From assembly GCA_025463925.1 (NCBI GenBank), contig JAODBK010000014.1, positions 1 through 64,000 on the forward strand: a stretch of 64,000 bases of DNA, given 5' to 3'. The position numbers were made by a program, and so were the translations under genes. Below, one piece after another: positions 8,362 to 16,753 of the stretch; position 1 is the stretch's first letter, and every line of letters begins with the position of its first letter. The stretch comes from Acidimicrobiales bacterium. GTDB taxonomy: Bacteria > Actinomycetota > Acidimicrobiia > Acidimicrobiales > AC-14. A model generated the notes under the pieces. The model made no database searches. It saw nothing but the letters and a program-made list of their open reading frames with translations, and was not told the origin of the DNA.

Positions 8362-10276
8362 GCTCCACCTCCGCGGTCGGAGCGAGCGCCGCCGGAGCGA
8401 CTGGTGCCGGCCGTCGCTCGCCCGGGAGCCGGGAGCGGAACCGGTCGACGGAATCGGCGAGCGCACCGATCGCCCCGTTGGGGTTGCGGCCCAGCGACAG
8501 CACGCCGAGCCCGGCGCCGAGGAACGACAGCGCGCGCAGCCACGGCACGTGCTCCTGGATCACTGGGAACAGCGCGAACGCCGCGCCGCCGAGCAGCGCG
8601 CCGGACACCGTCGCGATGCCGCCGACGGTCGCCAGCAGCAGCAGGACGAGGCTGTTGAGCATCACGAAGTCGCCGGCGCCCACGCTCGATCGCATGCTGC
8701 CGTACAGCGCGCCGGCGACGCCCGCCATCGCCGACGCGGTGGTGAAGACGGCGAGTCGGGTGACGGTGAGGTTGAGGCCCAGGGTCGCGCACGCCGCTTG
8801 ACTGTCCCGCATCGCCGCCAGCCGCCGGCCGAGGCTCCCGCGCCGGACGGCGAGCAGCGCGAGCGACGCCGCCGCGAACACGAACACCAGCAGCATGAAC
8901 GTGGCCCGCTCCCCGGCGAACGAGAATCCGAACAACCGCAGGCGCGGCACGAGAAGGCGACCGCCGAAGTCGAAGACGTGCCGGTCCTGGAAGATGACGT
9001 TGTCGGCGAACAGGGCGAAGCTCAAGGTGAACAGCGCGAAGTAGAGCCCTCGCAGGCGCAACGCCGGGAGCGCGACCAGCACGCCCAGCGGTGCGGTGAT
9101 CAGCACCGCGACGACCAGGCCCAGCGGCGAGCCGCCACCCGCGACCTTGCCCATGGCGAACGCGCCCAGCCCGGCGAAGGTGAACTGGCAGAGGGAGATC
9201 TGCCCGCTGTAGCCCGTGAGCAGCACGATCGAAAGCATCAGCAGCGCCAACGCGACACCGTTGCCGGCGTTGGCCAGGTTGCCGGGTGAGAGCTGGCCCG
9301 ACAGCACCCACGCGCCGAGCACGAACAGCGCGGCCGCGCCCAGCGCGGCGCGGGCCGACGGTATCCGCGGCGTGCGGGCGGTGATGGCCTGCGCCGTGCG
9401 GAGCCGGGCTTCGGGCACCAGCAGCAGGGTCCCGATGAGGAACACCGTGGGCAACGACGGCTTGAGCCGGGTGAGCCACGACGCGCCGCCGCTGCTCAGG
9501 TAGCCGATGGCGTACGACTCGAGGAGTCCGAGGGCCAGGCCGCCCACGAAGGTGAGCGGCAGGCTGCGGAGCCGGCCCACCATCGCGCTGGCGTACCCGT
9601 TGACGACGAGGAACGTCAGCACGAACGGGTCGAGTGACACTTGCGACGCCAGCAGGATCCCGGCCAGCGCGGCCAGCATCGTTCCCAAGGCCCAACTGAG
9701 CTGGCTCACCGTCGCCGCCGACATGCCGGTGAGGTCGGCGAGGTCGCGGTTGTCGACCACCGCCCGCATGGCGACGCCCAACGTCGTCCGGCGGAACAGC
9801 AGACGGAGGAGCGCGGCCACGGCCACCGCGGTCAGCACGACGATCAACTGCTGCCAGCTGACGACCACGCCGGCGACCTTGATCGTGTGGCCGGCGAACA
9901 TCTCGGGGAAGGGCCGCGACTTCGTCGGGTCCCAGATGACGGTCGCGCCACCGAGCAGGATCAGCAGGAGGCCCAGGCTGACGACGAGCGTCGTCTCGAC
10001 CGGTGCCCCGGAGAGGCGCCGCATGAGGACGCGCTCGACGGTCGCGCCCAGCAGCGGCGCCAGCACGAGCAGCACGACGACGAGGGCGATCGGCGCCGGC
10101 CAGTGGTGGTGGTAGCGGAGCTCCCAGTAGACGAACGCCAGCACCATCCCCATGGCACCGTGCGCGAAGTTGAAGACGCCCGACGTCACGTACGTCACCA
10201 CCAGGCCGCTGGCCGCCAGCGCGTAGATCGAGCCGGTGACGATGCCGACGACGGTGAAGGCGAGGAAGCTGGTCAC
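8351..10276 (-). CDS. Fused LivH-LivM ABC permease
   Basis: 641 residues, about twice the length of one permease. Residues 1-~300 are LivH-like (GSIYALAASGLVVTYVTSGVFNFAHGAMGM) and ~320-600 are LivM-like (SGQISLCQFTFAGLGAFA, LRLRGLYFALFTLSFALF). Both halves are multi-spanning and carry EAA-like cytoplasmic loops. It probably forms the whole channel as one chain for a branched-chain-amino-acid-like or acyl/organic-acid substrate. The GTG start lies 3 bases downstream of the lipoprotein stop. Frame is continuous across the junction, so this is a real fusion and not an annotation artefact. Confidence 0.85.
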   Translation of the reverse strand: MTSFLAFTVVGIVTGSIYALAASGLVVTYVTSGVFNFAHGAMGMVLAFVYWELRYHHHWPAPIALVVVLLVLAPLLGATVERVLMRRLSGAPVETTLVVSLGLLLILLGGATVIWDPTKSRPFPEMFAGHTIKVAGVVVSWQQLIVVLTAVAVAALLRLLFRRTTLGVAMRAVVDNRDLADLTGMSAATVSQLSWALGTMLAALAGILLASQVSLDPFVLTFLVVNGYASAMVGRLRSLPLTFVGGLALGLLESYAIGYLSSGGASWLTRLKPSLPTVFLIGTLLLVPEARLRTAQAITARTPRIPSARAALGAAALFVLGAWVLSGQLSPGNLANAGNGVALALLMLSIVLLTGYSGQISLCQFTFAGLGAFAMGKVAGGGSPLGLVVAVLITAPLGVLVALPALRLRGLYFALFTLSFALFADNVIFQDRHVFDFGGRLLVPRLRLFGFSFAGERATFMLLVFVFAAASLALLAVRRGSLGRRLAAMRDSQAACATLGLNLTVTRLAVFTTASAMAGVAGALYGSMRSSVGAGDFVMLNSLVLLLLATVGGIATVSGALLGGAAFALFPVIQEHVPWLRALSFLGAGLGVLSLGRNPNGAIGALADSVDRFRSRLPGERRPAPVAPAALAPTAEVELAR

Positions 10277-10279
10277 CGC

Positions 10280-11743
10280 TCAGGAGGCCATCTGGTAGAA
10301 GGGTCCTTTGTCGCAGATGAACCCGCGCGTCGGTGGATCGGCGCGGACGAACGCACCGTTGCGGACACCGAACACCATGAAGCACGACGGCGCTCGCTTG
10401 CTGGCCGGGCCGGCCGGTGGCACGAGTCCGTTGCTGTCGAAGTCGTCGATCTTCTGGAGCGCCGCGAGCACGGTTGCCCTCGTCGGGTTCTGGCCGGCGG
10501 CCTCGAGCGCCTGCGCGAACAGCCGGGCCGCGGCCCAGCTGTACGCGACGTAGGGGTCGGCGGTGAATCCCGGCGCGACCACCTTCATCCACTTCTGCAG
10601 CAACGCGACCTCCGGCACGGAGGGGGCGTCCTCGCCGCCGTACATCGCGAGCTGGGTGTCCACCAACGAGCCCTCGGCCGCCGAGCCGGCCTGACCGAGG
10701 AACTTCTGGTCGTACGAGGTCACGCCCCAGTCGGCGAGCTTCACCGAGAACTGCTGCTGTTGCATCGCGGTGGCGATGCGCGCCTGCGTCCCCGGGTCGT
10801 TGAGCGACATCACCCCCTGCACACCCTGGTTGCGCATCCGGACGACGTCGGCGGTGAAGTTGGCCTCGTTGGGTTCGACCGCGCGTGTGTAGATGAACTT
10901 CCACCCGACGGTCGCAGCCGCCGTCTGGATGTAGCGCGCCGCGTCGCGTGACACCTGCACGTCCGTGTAGAAGATCGCCATCTTGGTCACGACCGGGTCG
11001 CCGAGCTTCTCCTTGAAGTAGCGGAACGGTCCGGTCCGCCAGCCGGGCGGCAGTGGTTGGGGCGAGAAGTTGACGGGGGACTGGTACCGCGCCCGGCTCA
11101 GCGCGTAGCCGGCGTCGGGCACCGCCTTGCCTTTCAGCGCCTCGGCCATGCCGTCGTCGCTCGTCGAGAACGAGCCGACGAACCCGAACACCTTCGGCAG
11201 CAGGTCGAGGGTCGCCGCCCGGTTGGCGCCGGCGTCGAGGCGGTCGTCGGCGACGATGAGGTTGAGCTTGCGGCCGTGCACCCCGCCGAGACTGTTCTGG
11301 TACGCGAAGAAGGCCTGGGCCCCGACGGCGCCGCCCTTGAACAGCCCGGGCACCGGGCCGGTGAGGGTGGAGACGTTGCCGAGGGTGATGGCGTCGGGCG
11401 TGACCCCGATGTCGGACGCGGTGTTGCCCGGAGCGCCGGCACCGGTCGACCCGCCAATCCCGCCATTGCCGGCGATGGCGCCGGAAGCACCCGTCACGCC
11501 GGAACCGGCCGCGGCGGACGGACCGGCGGCGCCGCTGGCGGCCCCGACGTCACCGCCGACCGATCCGGCAGTCGCCGAACCGGCCGCCTGGCCGGCCGTG
11601 GGCGCGCCGGTGATCGTGGCCCGCTGGGCCGCGACCTGGCGCGGCGTGAGCCGGGTGCCGCAGCCGGCGGTGATGATCACCAGGCCGGCGAGCGCCACGA
11701 ACCGGCGCCCTCGGTCTCGCTCAGTGCCTCGCGTCAGCCGCAC
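10280..11743 (-). CDS. ABC transporter substrate-binding lipoprotein (Leu/Ile/Val-type)
   Basis: 487 residues. The signal peptide ends in the lipobox ITAGC near residue 28, giving a membrane-tethered lipoprotein. A Gly/Ala/Ser low-complexity linker (~residues 45-105) precedes a periplasmic-binding type-1 fold (ITLGNVSTLTGPVPGLFKGG, LNLIVADDRLDAG). A GGGGAGGAG-type Shine-Dalgarno lies about 7 bases before the GTG start. It leads the seven-gene operon and should define substrate specificity. The long flexible tether is unusual for the family. The ligand cannot be read from sequence; the downstream degradation genes suggest an organic acid or terpenoid/sterol intermediate. Confidence 0.85.
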   Translation of the reverse strand: MRLTRGTERDRGRRFVALAGLVIITAGCGTRLTPRQVAAQRATITGAPTAGQAAGSATAGSVGGDVGAASGAAGPSAAAGSGVTGASGAIAGNGGIGGSTGAGAPGNTASDIGVTPDAITLGNVSTLTGPVPGLFKGGAVGAQAFFAYQNSLGGVHGRKLNLIVADDRLDAGANRAATLDLLPKVFGFVGSFSTSDDGMAEALKGKAVPDAGYALSRARYQSPVNFSPQPLPPGWRTGPFRYFKEKLGDPVVTKMAIFYTDVQVSRDAARYIQTAAATVGWKFIYTRAVEPNEANFTADVVRMRNQGVQGVMSLNDPGTQARIATAMQQQQFSVKLADWGVTSYDQKFLGQAGSAAEGSLVDTQLAMYGGEDAPSVPEVALLQKWMKVVAPGFTADPYVAYSWAAARLFAQALEAAGQNPTRATVLAALQKIDDFDSNGLVPPAGPASKRAPSCFMVFGVRNGAFVRADPPTRGFICDKGPFYQMAS

Positions 11744-11816
11744 GCGCCGCTCCTCCCCAGAACGGGGTGTCCCCCAGAAGTCTCTCTACCATAAGAAACT
11801 TAGAGATGTTAGTCTA
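11744..11816. promoter_or_regulatory. Divergent AT-rich promoter region
   Basis: The 73 bases between the ABC lipoprotein gene and the E1 alpha gene contain the only notably AT-rich run nearby (about 11785-11816). A TANNNT hexamer (TACCAT at 11787-11792) is a possible -10 for the rightward operon. A clean Shine-Dalgarno serves the leftward gene, whereas the rightward GTG at 11817 has only a weak one. No recognisable operator; the site assignment is tentative. Confidence 0.4.
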
Positions 11817-12776
11817 GTGGGCATTCAGGGGGACGTCCGGCTCGAGATCTTCCGGAAGGCGCTGTTGGCCAGGCGCTTCGAGGAACGGGTGGCGCATCTG
11901 GCGCGCGCCGGCGAGGTCCCGGCGGCGCTCCATCTCGGCGCCGGCCACGAGGTCCTGCAGGTCGCGGCGCTGGCCGCGACCCGCCCGAGTGACCCAGTCC
12001 TGTACGGCCACCGCGGGACCGCGTACTGGATCGCCCGCGGCGTCCCGCTCGAGCGCATCCTGTGTGACATCGCGTACAAGGACGGCGGCACCAACGGCGG
12101 CCGCGGTGGCGTGATGCACGTCATCGACCCCGGGCGGGGCATCCTCGGCGAGAGCGGCACCCTCGGCGGCAACTTCGTGATCGGTGCCGGCGTGGCCTTC
12201 GCCGAGCAACGGTTGGGCACCGGGTCGGTGACCGTCGTCTTCTTCGGCGACGGCACCAGCAACCGCGGGCAGTTCCACGAGGCGGCCAACTTCGCGGCGC
12301 TCAGGCGATTGCCGTTGCTGCTCATCTGCGAGAACAACGGCTGGGGCCTGTCGGTTCCGGTGTCGGCGTCCACGTCGGTGGCGGACATCGCCGACCGGGC
12401 CGCCGGCTACGGGATGCCCGGCGTCGTGGTCGACGGGCGCGAGCCCGACGCCGTCCACGACGCCGTGGGCGCCGCCGCCGAGCGGGCCCGGAGCGGCGAG
12501 GGCCCGACGCTCATCGAGGCCAAGGTCGACCGGCTCGAGGGTCACTGGCTCGGGGACCGCGAGCCGTATCGATCGGCCGACGCCCGGGCGTCGTTGCACG
12601 ATCGTGATCCGCTCGTGCGGCTCGAAGCCGATGTGATCCGCCGGGGCCTGCTCGACCCGAGTGGACGCGACGACCTCGAGAAGGAGCTGACGGCGACGAT
12701 CGACGCCGCGGTCGAGCACATGCGGGCCCAACCGGCCGTCGACCCGACGAACGCCCGCACCGGTGTGTACGCGTGA
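11817..12776 (+). CDS. 2-oxoacid dehydrogenase E1 alpha (TPP-dependent)
   Basis: 319 residues, the short E1 alpha length of acetoin/branched-chain/pyruvate dehydrogenases. The GHRG...YWIARG region and the TPP/Mg motif FFGDGTSNRGQFHEAANFAA are present (GDG...N pattern). It decarboxylates a 2-oxo acid with its E1 beta partner and passes the acyl group to E2 lipoate. GTG 11817 is the first start after the AT-rich promoter; upstream frame is open but covers the divergent gene. Stop and next start overlap by 4 bases. Substrate not determinable. Confidence 0.88.
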   Translation: MGIQGDVRLEIFRKALLARRFEERVAHLARAGEVPAALHLGAGHEVLQVAALAATRPSDPVLYGHRGTAYWIARGVPLERILCDIAYKDGGTNGGRGGVMHVIDPGRGILGESGTLGGNFVIGAGVAFAEQRLGTGSVTVVFFGDGTSNRGQFHEAANFAALRRLPLLLICENNGWGLSVPVSASTSVADIADRAAGYGMPGVVVDGREPDAVHDAVGAAAERARSGEGPTLIEAKVDRLEGHWLGDREPYRSADARASLHDRDPLVRLEADVIRRGLLDPSGRDDLEKELTATIDAAVEHMRAQPAVDPTNARTGVYA

Positions 12777-13744
12777 CGCGCCAGTTGAAGTACGCGCACG
12801 CGATCCGCGAGGCGTTGGCGCTCGAGCTGGCACGTGACGAGCGGGTGATGGTGTTCGGCGAGGACGTCGGTGTGAACGGTGGCGTGTGGGGCGCGCTGCG
12901 CGGCTTGCACGAGGAGTTCGGCGACCGCGTCTTCGACACGCCGATCGCCGAGAACCTCATCGTGGGCATGGCAGTCGGCATGGCGATGCGCGGCCTGCGA
13001 CCCGTCGCCGAGCTCCAGTACAGCGACTTCGTGTTCTGCGCCGGCGACGAGGTGTTCCTGAAGGCGGCGACCTGGCGCTACGCCCACGGGGGCGGCGTCG
13101 ACCTCCCGCTCGTGGTGCGCATGGCCTCCGGCGGCAGCGGCTTCGGTCCGGAACACTCGCAGTGCACCGAGGCGTACCTCATGCACACGCCCGGCATCCG
13201 GGTGGCGGTGCCGTCGACCCCGGCCGACGCCAAGGGGCTGATGACGGCGGCGATCCGATCAGACGATCCGGTGTTCGTGCTCGAGCACAAGCTGCTGTAC
13301 CCGATGACCGGGCCGGTGCCGGAAGGCGAGCACATCGTCGCGTTCGGCCAGGCCGTCGTCCGGCGCACCGGCGACGCGGTGACGATCGTCGCGTGGCAGG
13401 ACATGTTGCGACGATCACTCGCCGCCGCCGAGCGTCTGGCCGCCGACGGCATCGAGGTCGAGGTGCTCGACCCGGTGACGCTCAACCCGTTCGACGTCGA
13501 GTCGCTGGTGCGATCGGTCGAGAAGACGGGCGCGTGCATCGTCGTGGAAGAGGCGCCGTTGACCCTCGGTGTCGGGGCCGAGATCGGCGCGTTGCTGATG
13601 GAGCACGCATTCGGCCACCTCGATCGGCCGCTCGTCCGGTTGGCCATTCCCGACGTCCCCGTGCCCACCGCTCCGCACCTGGTCGACGCGGTCGTCCCGA
13701 GCGTCGACCGCGTCGAGGCCGCGGTCCGCCGGCTGGTGGCCTGA
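12773..13744 (+). CDS. 2-oxoacid dehydrogenase E1 beta
   Basis: 323 residues with the E1 beta Pyr domain (VMVFGEDVGVNGGVWGALRGL, FDTPIAENLIVGMAVGMAM, ELQYSDFVF) and the C-terminal transketolase domain (GDAVTIVAWQDMLRRSLAAA). Forms the alpha2beta2 E1 with the overlapping upstream gene. GTG start inside the E1 alpha stop region shows translational coupling. The family reaction is oxidative decarboxylation of a 2-oxo acid. Confidence 0.9.
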   Translation: MTRQLKYAHAIREALALELARDERVMVFGEDVGVNGGVWGALRGLHEEFGDRVFDTPIAENLIVGMAVGMAMRGLRPVAELQYSDFVFCAGDEVFLKAATWRYAHGGGVDLPLVVRMASGGSGFGPEHSQCTEAYLMHTPGIRVAVPSTPADAKGLMTAAIRSDDPVFVLEHKLLYPMTGPVPEGEHIVAFGQAVVRRTGDAVTIVAWQDMLRRSLAAAERLAADGIEVEVLDPVTLNPFDVESLVRSVEKTGACIVVEEAPLTLGVGAEIGALLMEHAFGHLDRPLVRLAIPDVPVPTAPHLVDAVVPSVDRVEAAVRRLVA

Positions 13745-14823
13745 TGGCGGCCGAGGTGCGGGTCCCGCGCATGGGCCAGTCGGTCAGCGACGTGGTGCTG
13801 GTCGCGTGGTGCGCGCAGCCCGGCTCGGCGGTGCGCGCCGGCGACGTCGTGGCTCGGGTCGAGTCCGACAAGAGTGACATCGACGTCGAAGCTCCGGTCG
13901 ACGGCGTGCTCGGCCCGCACCAGGCAGACGAGGGCGACAGCTGCCCGGTCGGCGCCGTCCTGGTGCGCATCGTCACCGCCGGCGAGGCCGACGGGCCGAC
14001 CGCGCCGGGCATCTCGCCGAAGGCCCGCCGCCGGGCCGGTGAGCTCGGCGTCGACACCAGCGCGCTGCGCGGGAGCGGTCCGGACGGCCTGGTCACAGTC
14101 GCCGACGTCGAGGTGGCGGTGGCGACTGCCGGTGATGGATCGACCTGGCAGGGCCGGCGGGTGGCCTCGCGGCGCACGCTGTCGACGGTCGAGCGGGCGA
14201 CCGCCCGCCGGCTCGCCGAGTCCTGGCGGACGGCGCCGCACTTCGTGCAGATGGTCGACGTCGACCTCACCGAAGCGGCGTCGCTGCGGCAGCAATGGCG
14301 GGAACGGGCCTCGTCGCTGGCCGCGGTGACGTGGACCGACCTCGCCGTGGCGGCCTTGGCGCGCGCGCTGGCCCGACATCCGGAGATGAATGCCGCGTTC
14401 GACGGCGACGCGCTGGTGCTCTTCGACGAGGTCAACGTCGGCGTCGCCGTCGACGGTGTGGCCGGCCTCACGGTGCCGGTCGTAGCGGGCGCCGACCGGT
14501 TGTCACTGGCTGAGCTGTCGGCGGCCATCGCCGCGCTGGCCGACGGTGACGCCGGCGCCCCGGTGGCCAGCACCGCGACGGTGTCGAACCTCGGCGCGCT
14601 CGGCATCCGCGCCGGGACGCCGGTGCTCAACCCGCCGGAGACGGTGCTCTTGTTCGTCGGCGCGGTGGAGGACCGCGTCGTGGCCGTCGGCGGCGCGCCC
14701 GCGGTCCGGACGATGGCGACGTTGTCGTTCGCCTTCGACCACCGAGCGACGTCGGGCGCGGCGGCCGCCCGTTTCGTCGCCACTGTGCGATCGTTGCTCG
14801 AACGCCCGACCCGGAACTTGTAG
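13744..14823 (+). CDS. Dihydrolipoyl acyltransferase (E2) with altered DHRxxDG motif
   Basis: 359 residues. A lipoyl domain (~1-75) has lipoyl-Lys in ESDKSDIDVEAP, a peripheral-subunit-binding domain follows (ISPKARRRAGELGVD...GPDGLVTVADV, ~88-125), and then a catalytic domain of about 220 residues. The family active-site motif DHRxxDG reads DHRATSG, so His is kept but the usual Asp is Ser. ATG overlaps the E1 beta stop. No E3 (lipoamide dehydrogenase) gene is nearby, so a shared E3 is expected. It accepts the acyl group from E1 and forms acyl-CoA. Confidence 0.88.
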   Translation: MAAEVRVPRMGQSVSDVVLVAWCAQPGSAVRAGDVVARVESDKSDIDVEAPVDGVLGPHQADEGDSCPVGAVLVRIVTAGEADGPTAPGISPKARRRAGELGVDTSALRGSGPDGLVTVADVEVAVATAGDGSTWQGRRVASRRTLSTVERATARRLAESWRTAPHFVQMVDVDLTEAASLRQQWRERASSLAAVTWTDLAVAALARALARHPEMNAAFDGDALVLFDEVNVGVAVDGVAGLTVPVVAGADRLSLAELSAAIAALADGDAGAPVASTATVSNLGALGIRAGTPVLNPPETVLLFVGAVEDRVVAVGGAPAVRTMATLSFAFDHRATSGAAAARFVATVRSLLERPTRNL

Positions 14824-14833
14824 GGGGAACGCG

Positions 14834-15982
14834 ATGGCCACCGATGTCCAGGGCACGTGCGACCCGGCGTTCAAGGCGGTACGCGACGGCTTCGCCGCGA
14901 ACTTCGCCGACGGGCTCGAGCTCGGCGCGTCGTTGTCGATCAGCATCGACGGCCGCAACGTCGTCGACCTCTGGGGCGGGTGGGCCGATGGCGCGATGAG
15001 CCGGCGGTGGGAGCGCGACACCCTGGCGTGCGTCTTCTCCTGCACCAAGGGGATCGTCGCCGTCCTCGCGCTCCTCCTCGTGGAGCAGGGCCGGCTCGAC
15101 CTGGACGCGCCGGTCGCGGCGTACTGGCCGGAGTTCGCCCAGGCCGGCAAGTCCCACCTGCCGGTGCGTCACCTCCTGACCCACGAGGCCGGATTGCCGG
15201 CGCTGTCGCGCCAAATGCCGTTCGGGTCGTTGAGCGATTGGGACGCGATGGTCACGGCCCTCGCCGAGCAGGAGCCGTGGTGGGAACCGGGGTCCGGTCA
15301 CGGGTACCACGGCGTGACGTACGGGCACCTGGTCGGGGAGGTCATCCGCCGGGTGACCGGTTCGACCGTGCGCGTCGCGCTCGACGAGGCGATCGCCCGG
15401 CCGATGGACGTCGACCTGATGCTCGGGCTGCCGGCCGAGGAGGAGGCCCGCACCGCCGAGATGGTCCTTGGGCCGATGGGCGGCCCGACGTTCTTCGACC
15501 ATTGGCAGCCCGACGGGCTCGGGCCCAAGTCCTTCCGCAACCCGCCGGACTGCAGCGACGTGGGCTACACCAACACCCGCCCGTTCCGCGCCGCCGAGAT
15601 CCCGGCGGCCAACGGGTTCGGCACCGCCCGCGCCCTCGACCGCATGTACGCGATGTTGGCCGGCCGGGGCACGCTCGACGGCGTCCGCCACCTCAGCGCC
15701 GGCCTCGTCGCCGAGGGCGGCCGCGAGCACGTGCGCGGCCAGGACCTCGTGATGGATCTGCCGACGGCGTTCGGCCTCGGCTTCGAGCGCACCATCCCGG
15801 AGTGGCGGTTCGGACCGAACGCGAACACCTACGGCCACAACGGATCGGGCGGATCGCTCGGGGTCGTCGACCCGGATGCGCGCGTCAGCCTCGGCTACGT
15901 GATGAACCGCATGGTGTGGGGGCCGACGCGCGACGACCCCCGGTGGCCGGCGATCTTCGACGCGCTCTACGGGGCGATCTGA
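14834..15982 (+). CDS. Beta-lactamase-fold serine hydrolase/esterase (EstB-like)
   Basis: 382 residues; ATG 14834 has GGGGGA 6 bases upstream. The nucleophile motif SxxK is in FSCTKGIVA (~residue 60), the region HLLTHEAGLPAL is typical of this family, GYHGVTYGH occupies the Tyr motif position, and GHNGSGGSLG is the third motif. The class-C beta-lactamase-like family includes EstB esterases, transesterases and lactone hydrolases. No signal peptide, so it is cytoplasmic. In this operon an ester or lactone cleavage after a Baeyer-Villiger step would fit (inference). Confidence 0.85.
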   Translation: MATDVQGTCDPAFKAVRDGFAANFADGLELGASLSISIDGRNVVDLWGGWADGAMSRRWERDTLACVFSCTKGIVAVLALLLVEQGRLDLDAPVAAYWPEFAQAGKSHLPVRHLLTHEAGLPALSRQMPFGSLSDWDAMVTALAEQEPWWEPGSGHGYHGVTYGHLVGEVIRRVTGSTVRVALDEAIARPMDVDLMLGLPAEEEARTAEMVLGPMGGPTFFDHWQPDGLGPKSFRNPPDCSDVGYTNTRPFRAAEIPAANGFGTARALDRMYAMLAGRGTLDGVRHLSAGLVAEGGREHVRGQDLVMDLPTAFGLGFERTIPEWRFGPNANTYGHNGSGGSLGVVDPDARVSLGYVMNRMVWGPTRDDPRWPAIFDALYGAI

Positions 15983-15987
15983 TCCTG

Positions 15988-16752
15988 ATGCCCGGGCCCG
16001 ACTTCGACCGGTACTCGACGGCGTACCGGCACGTCGCCATGACGCGCCGAGACGGCATCATCGAGCTCCGGCTGCACACCGGCGACGGGCCGCTCGTGTG
16101 GGGGGACGGTCCGCACAGCGAGCTCGGTCACTGCTTCGCCGACGTGGGCGCCGATCCGGAGAACCGCGTCGTGATCATCACCGGCACCGGGGACGAGTTC
16201 ATCGGCCGGCTCGACGACAGCTGGGTCGGCGAGATGACGCCGGCGCTCTGGAACCGCATCTATTCGAACGGCAAGCGGCTGCTGCAGCGGTTGCTCGACA
16301 TCGAGGTGCCGGTGATCGCGGCCGTCAACGGGCGGGCGTCGGTGCATGCCGAGCTGGCGGTGCTGGCCGACATCGTGCTGGCCGCCGACGACGCGTGGTT
16401 CGCCGACGCGCCGCACTTCCGGTTCGGCACGGTGCCGGGCGACGGCGTGCACCAGGTGTGGCCGCTCCTCCTCGGGCCCAACCGCGGCCGCTACTTCCTC
16501 CTCACCGGCCAGCGCCTCTCGGCGGCGGAAGCGCACGCGCTCGGTGTCGTCGCCGAGGTGCTGCCGCGCGATCAGTTGTCCGACCGGGCGTGGGAGCTGG
16601 CGGCGCAGCTCGGCCAGCAGCCCGACACCACCCTGCGCTACACGCGGGTCGCGCTGACCGAGCACCTCCGCAACCAGCTCCTGGGTCAGCTCAGCCACGG
16701 CCTCGCCCTGGAGGGCCTCGGGGCCCACGCCGCCTGGCCGGGTGGTGACTGA
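15988..16752 (+). CDS. 6-oxocamphor-hydrolase-like crotonase (beta-diketone hydrolase)
   Basis: 254 residues of the crotonase fold, strikingly like 6-oxocamphor hydrolase of Rhodococcus: IEVPVIAAVNG, PHFRFGTVPGDG and GRYFLLTGQ occur in the same order. From memory that enzyme uses His45, His122, His145, Asp154 and Glu244; here His43, His120, His143, Asp152 and Glu242 fall at a constant offset of two. It should therefore cleave a C-C bond in a cyclic 1,3-diketone by a retro-Claisen reaction and not hydrate an enoyl-CoA. It sits 5 bases after the serine hydrolase and is followed by an overlapping acyl-CoA ligase, which could activate the released acid. Confidence 0.82.
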   Translation: MPGPDFDRYSTAYRHVAMTRRDGIIELRLHTGDGPLVWGDGPHSELGHCFADVGADPENRVVIITGTGDEFIGRLDDSWVGEMTPALWNRIYSNGKRLLQRLLDIEVPVIAAVNGRASVHAELAVLADIVLAADDAWFADAPHFRFGTVPGDGVHQVWPLLLGPNRGRYFLLTGQRLSAAEAHALGVVAEVLPRDQLSDRAWELAAQLGQQPDTTLRYTRVALTEHLRNQLLGQLSHGLALEGLGAHAAWPGGD

Positions 16753-16753
16753 G

